Made by a program: the position numbers and the translations under genes
Shown here: positions 63,513 through 64,000 of the stretch, in pieces
Position numbering within the stretch: the stretch's first letter is position 1
Layout: every line of letters starts with the position of its first letter
Notes under the pieces: generated by a model
What the model was told of the DNA's origin: nothing
Databases searched by the model: none
What the model saw: the letters and a program-made list of their open reading frames with translations, nothing else
NCBI GenBank assembly: GCA_032622095.1
Contig: CP136066.1
Coordinates: 50,504,911-50,568,910, forward strand
Source: Siphonodentalium dalli
Lineage: Eukaryota > Mollusca > Scaphopoda > Gadilida > Siphonodentaliidae
Direction of reading: 5' to 3'
Length of the DNA: 64,000 bases

Positions 63513-63918
63513 GATTCTGAGGCATCGCTGCATCGAAAAAATGGCCAGCGTTGGACCATTTTATTACGATTTGGATACACCGTAGTTGTAAACTGCGTAA
63601 CATGAAAATAGGAAACTGTACCATGGAAATTAGTTATGCTTCAAATATCGAATAGGAGCTAAATACAACAGTGTATGTGTGGGTATTCAACCATAGACCA
63701 TAGACAATTATACCTATCAGGTATATTGTCACCACAGGCTGTCCAAACCCCCATGTTTATTTGTCAAATGTGTTGAAATATTTTGATCTGCGGGCAAATA
63801 AATGTTATAGAATATGTATACATGATCTTCTATAAATAGCATCTTCAATATATCTATGTATATATATCTATGTTATATGGAACTCCTCAACTAGTCTTAC
63901 ATGGTCTTGCCTCTATAT

Positions 63919-64000
63919 CAAGCCTTAAAATAGTGTGTCTATCATTGCAGAATGAGGTCCCAGAGGGTAATTGACAGCGTTTTTAGTTACTGTTTCCCTT
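63919..64000. mobile_element. Family G MITE, cut by the window edge
   Basis: CAAGCCTTAAAATAGTGTG, GAATGAGGTCCCAGAGGG, then a jump to centre sequence TTTTTAGTTACTG. The hairpin has lost its inner part. Confidence 0.75.

Noticed and set aside
1-64000. Search for a transposase or reverse transcriptase gene that could drive these families
   Set aside because: No frame longer than about 170 codons exists outside talin exons and none contains a recognisable catalytic motif; all elements appear non-autonomous.

Overview
The window is animal nuclear DNA: AT-rich, intron-rich and crowded with short non-autonomous transposons. The only gene I can establish is the 5' two-fifths of a talin gene on the + strand. 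Talin is the cytoskeletal adaptor that links integrin beta tails to actin and vinculin, and it is found across animals and their close unicellular relatives. The divergence from human talin-1 and the style of the interspersed repeats suggest a marine invertebrate, most likely a mollusc (bivalve-like). The phylum is inference.

Layout. Positions 1-27844 lie upstream of the coding region. I find no protein-coding or RNA gene there, only a mosaic of foldback elements and miniature inverted-repeat transposons (MITEs). The mosaic includes a 6.9 kb CACTA-like element (19026-25899) with long subterminal arrays. Positions 27845-63210 hold 25 talin coding exons. All start after AG and end before GT, and the phases join without a break into 3276 nt, 1092 codons. 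They cover the FERM head (F0, F1, F2, F3), the neck linker and rod bundles R1 to early R5. The start ATG has an in-frame stop just upstream and sits in an exon with a good splice acceptor, so at least one 5' non-coding exon lies further upstream and was not located. The gene continues past the right edge.

Repeats. I group them by terminal and internal sequence, with my own labels. A (7 copies), B (4), C (9 plus fragments) and D are TTAA-flanked families whose ends all begin CCCTTT (piggyBac-like). A, B and C have different ends but share a 67-bp hairpin cassette. G (about 21 copies) has CAAGCC termini, two long hairpins and 8-bp target duplications (hAT-like). P elements are roughly 215-bp near-perfect palindromes flanked by TA. 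E, I, K, L, M and N are other dispersed repeats. There are also single-copy elements with their own terminal inverted repeats (TIRs): a Mutator-like one with a 9-bp duplication, a hAT-like one with GCCTAGGC arrays, and two TA-flanked ones.

Most interesting: (1) base-pair covariation in the hairpin cassette between A/B and C; (2) the same hairpin-tip geometry in the unrelated G family; (3) a 251-bp inverted copy of nearby DNA inserted inside a G element with a 21-bp flanking duplication; (4) several datable nested insertions with matching empty sites inside the window; (5) MITEs lying within 8-35 nt of talin splice sites. No transposase gene was recognised, so all the elements look non-autonomous.
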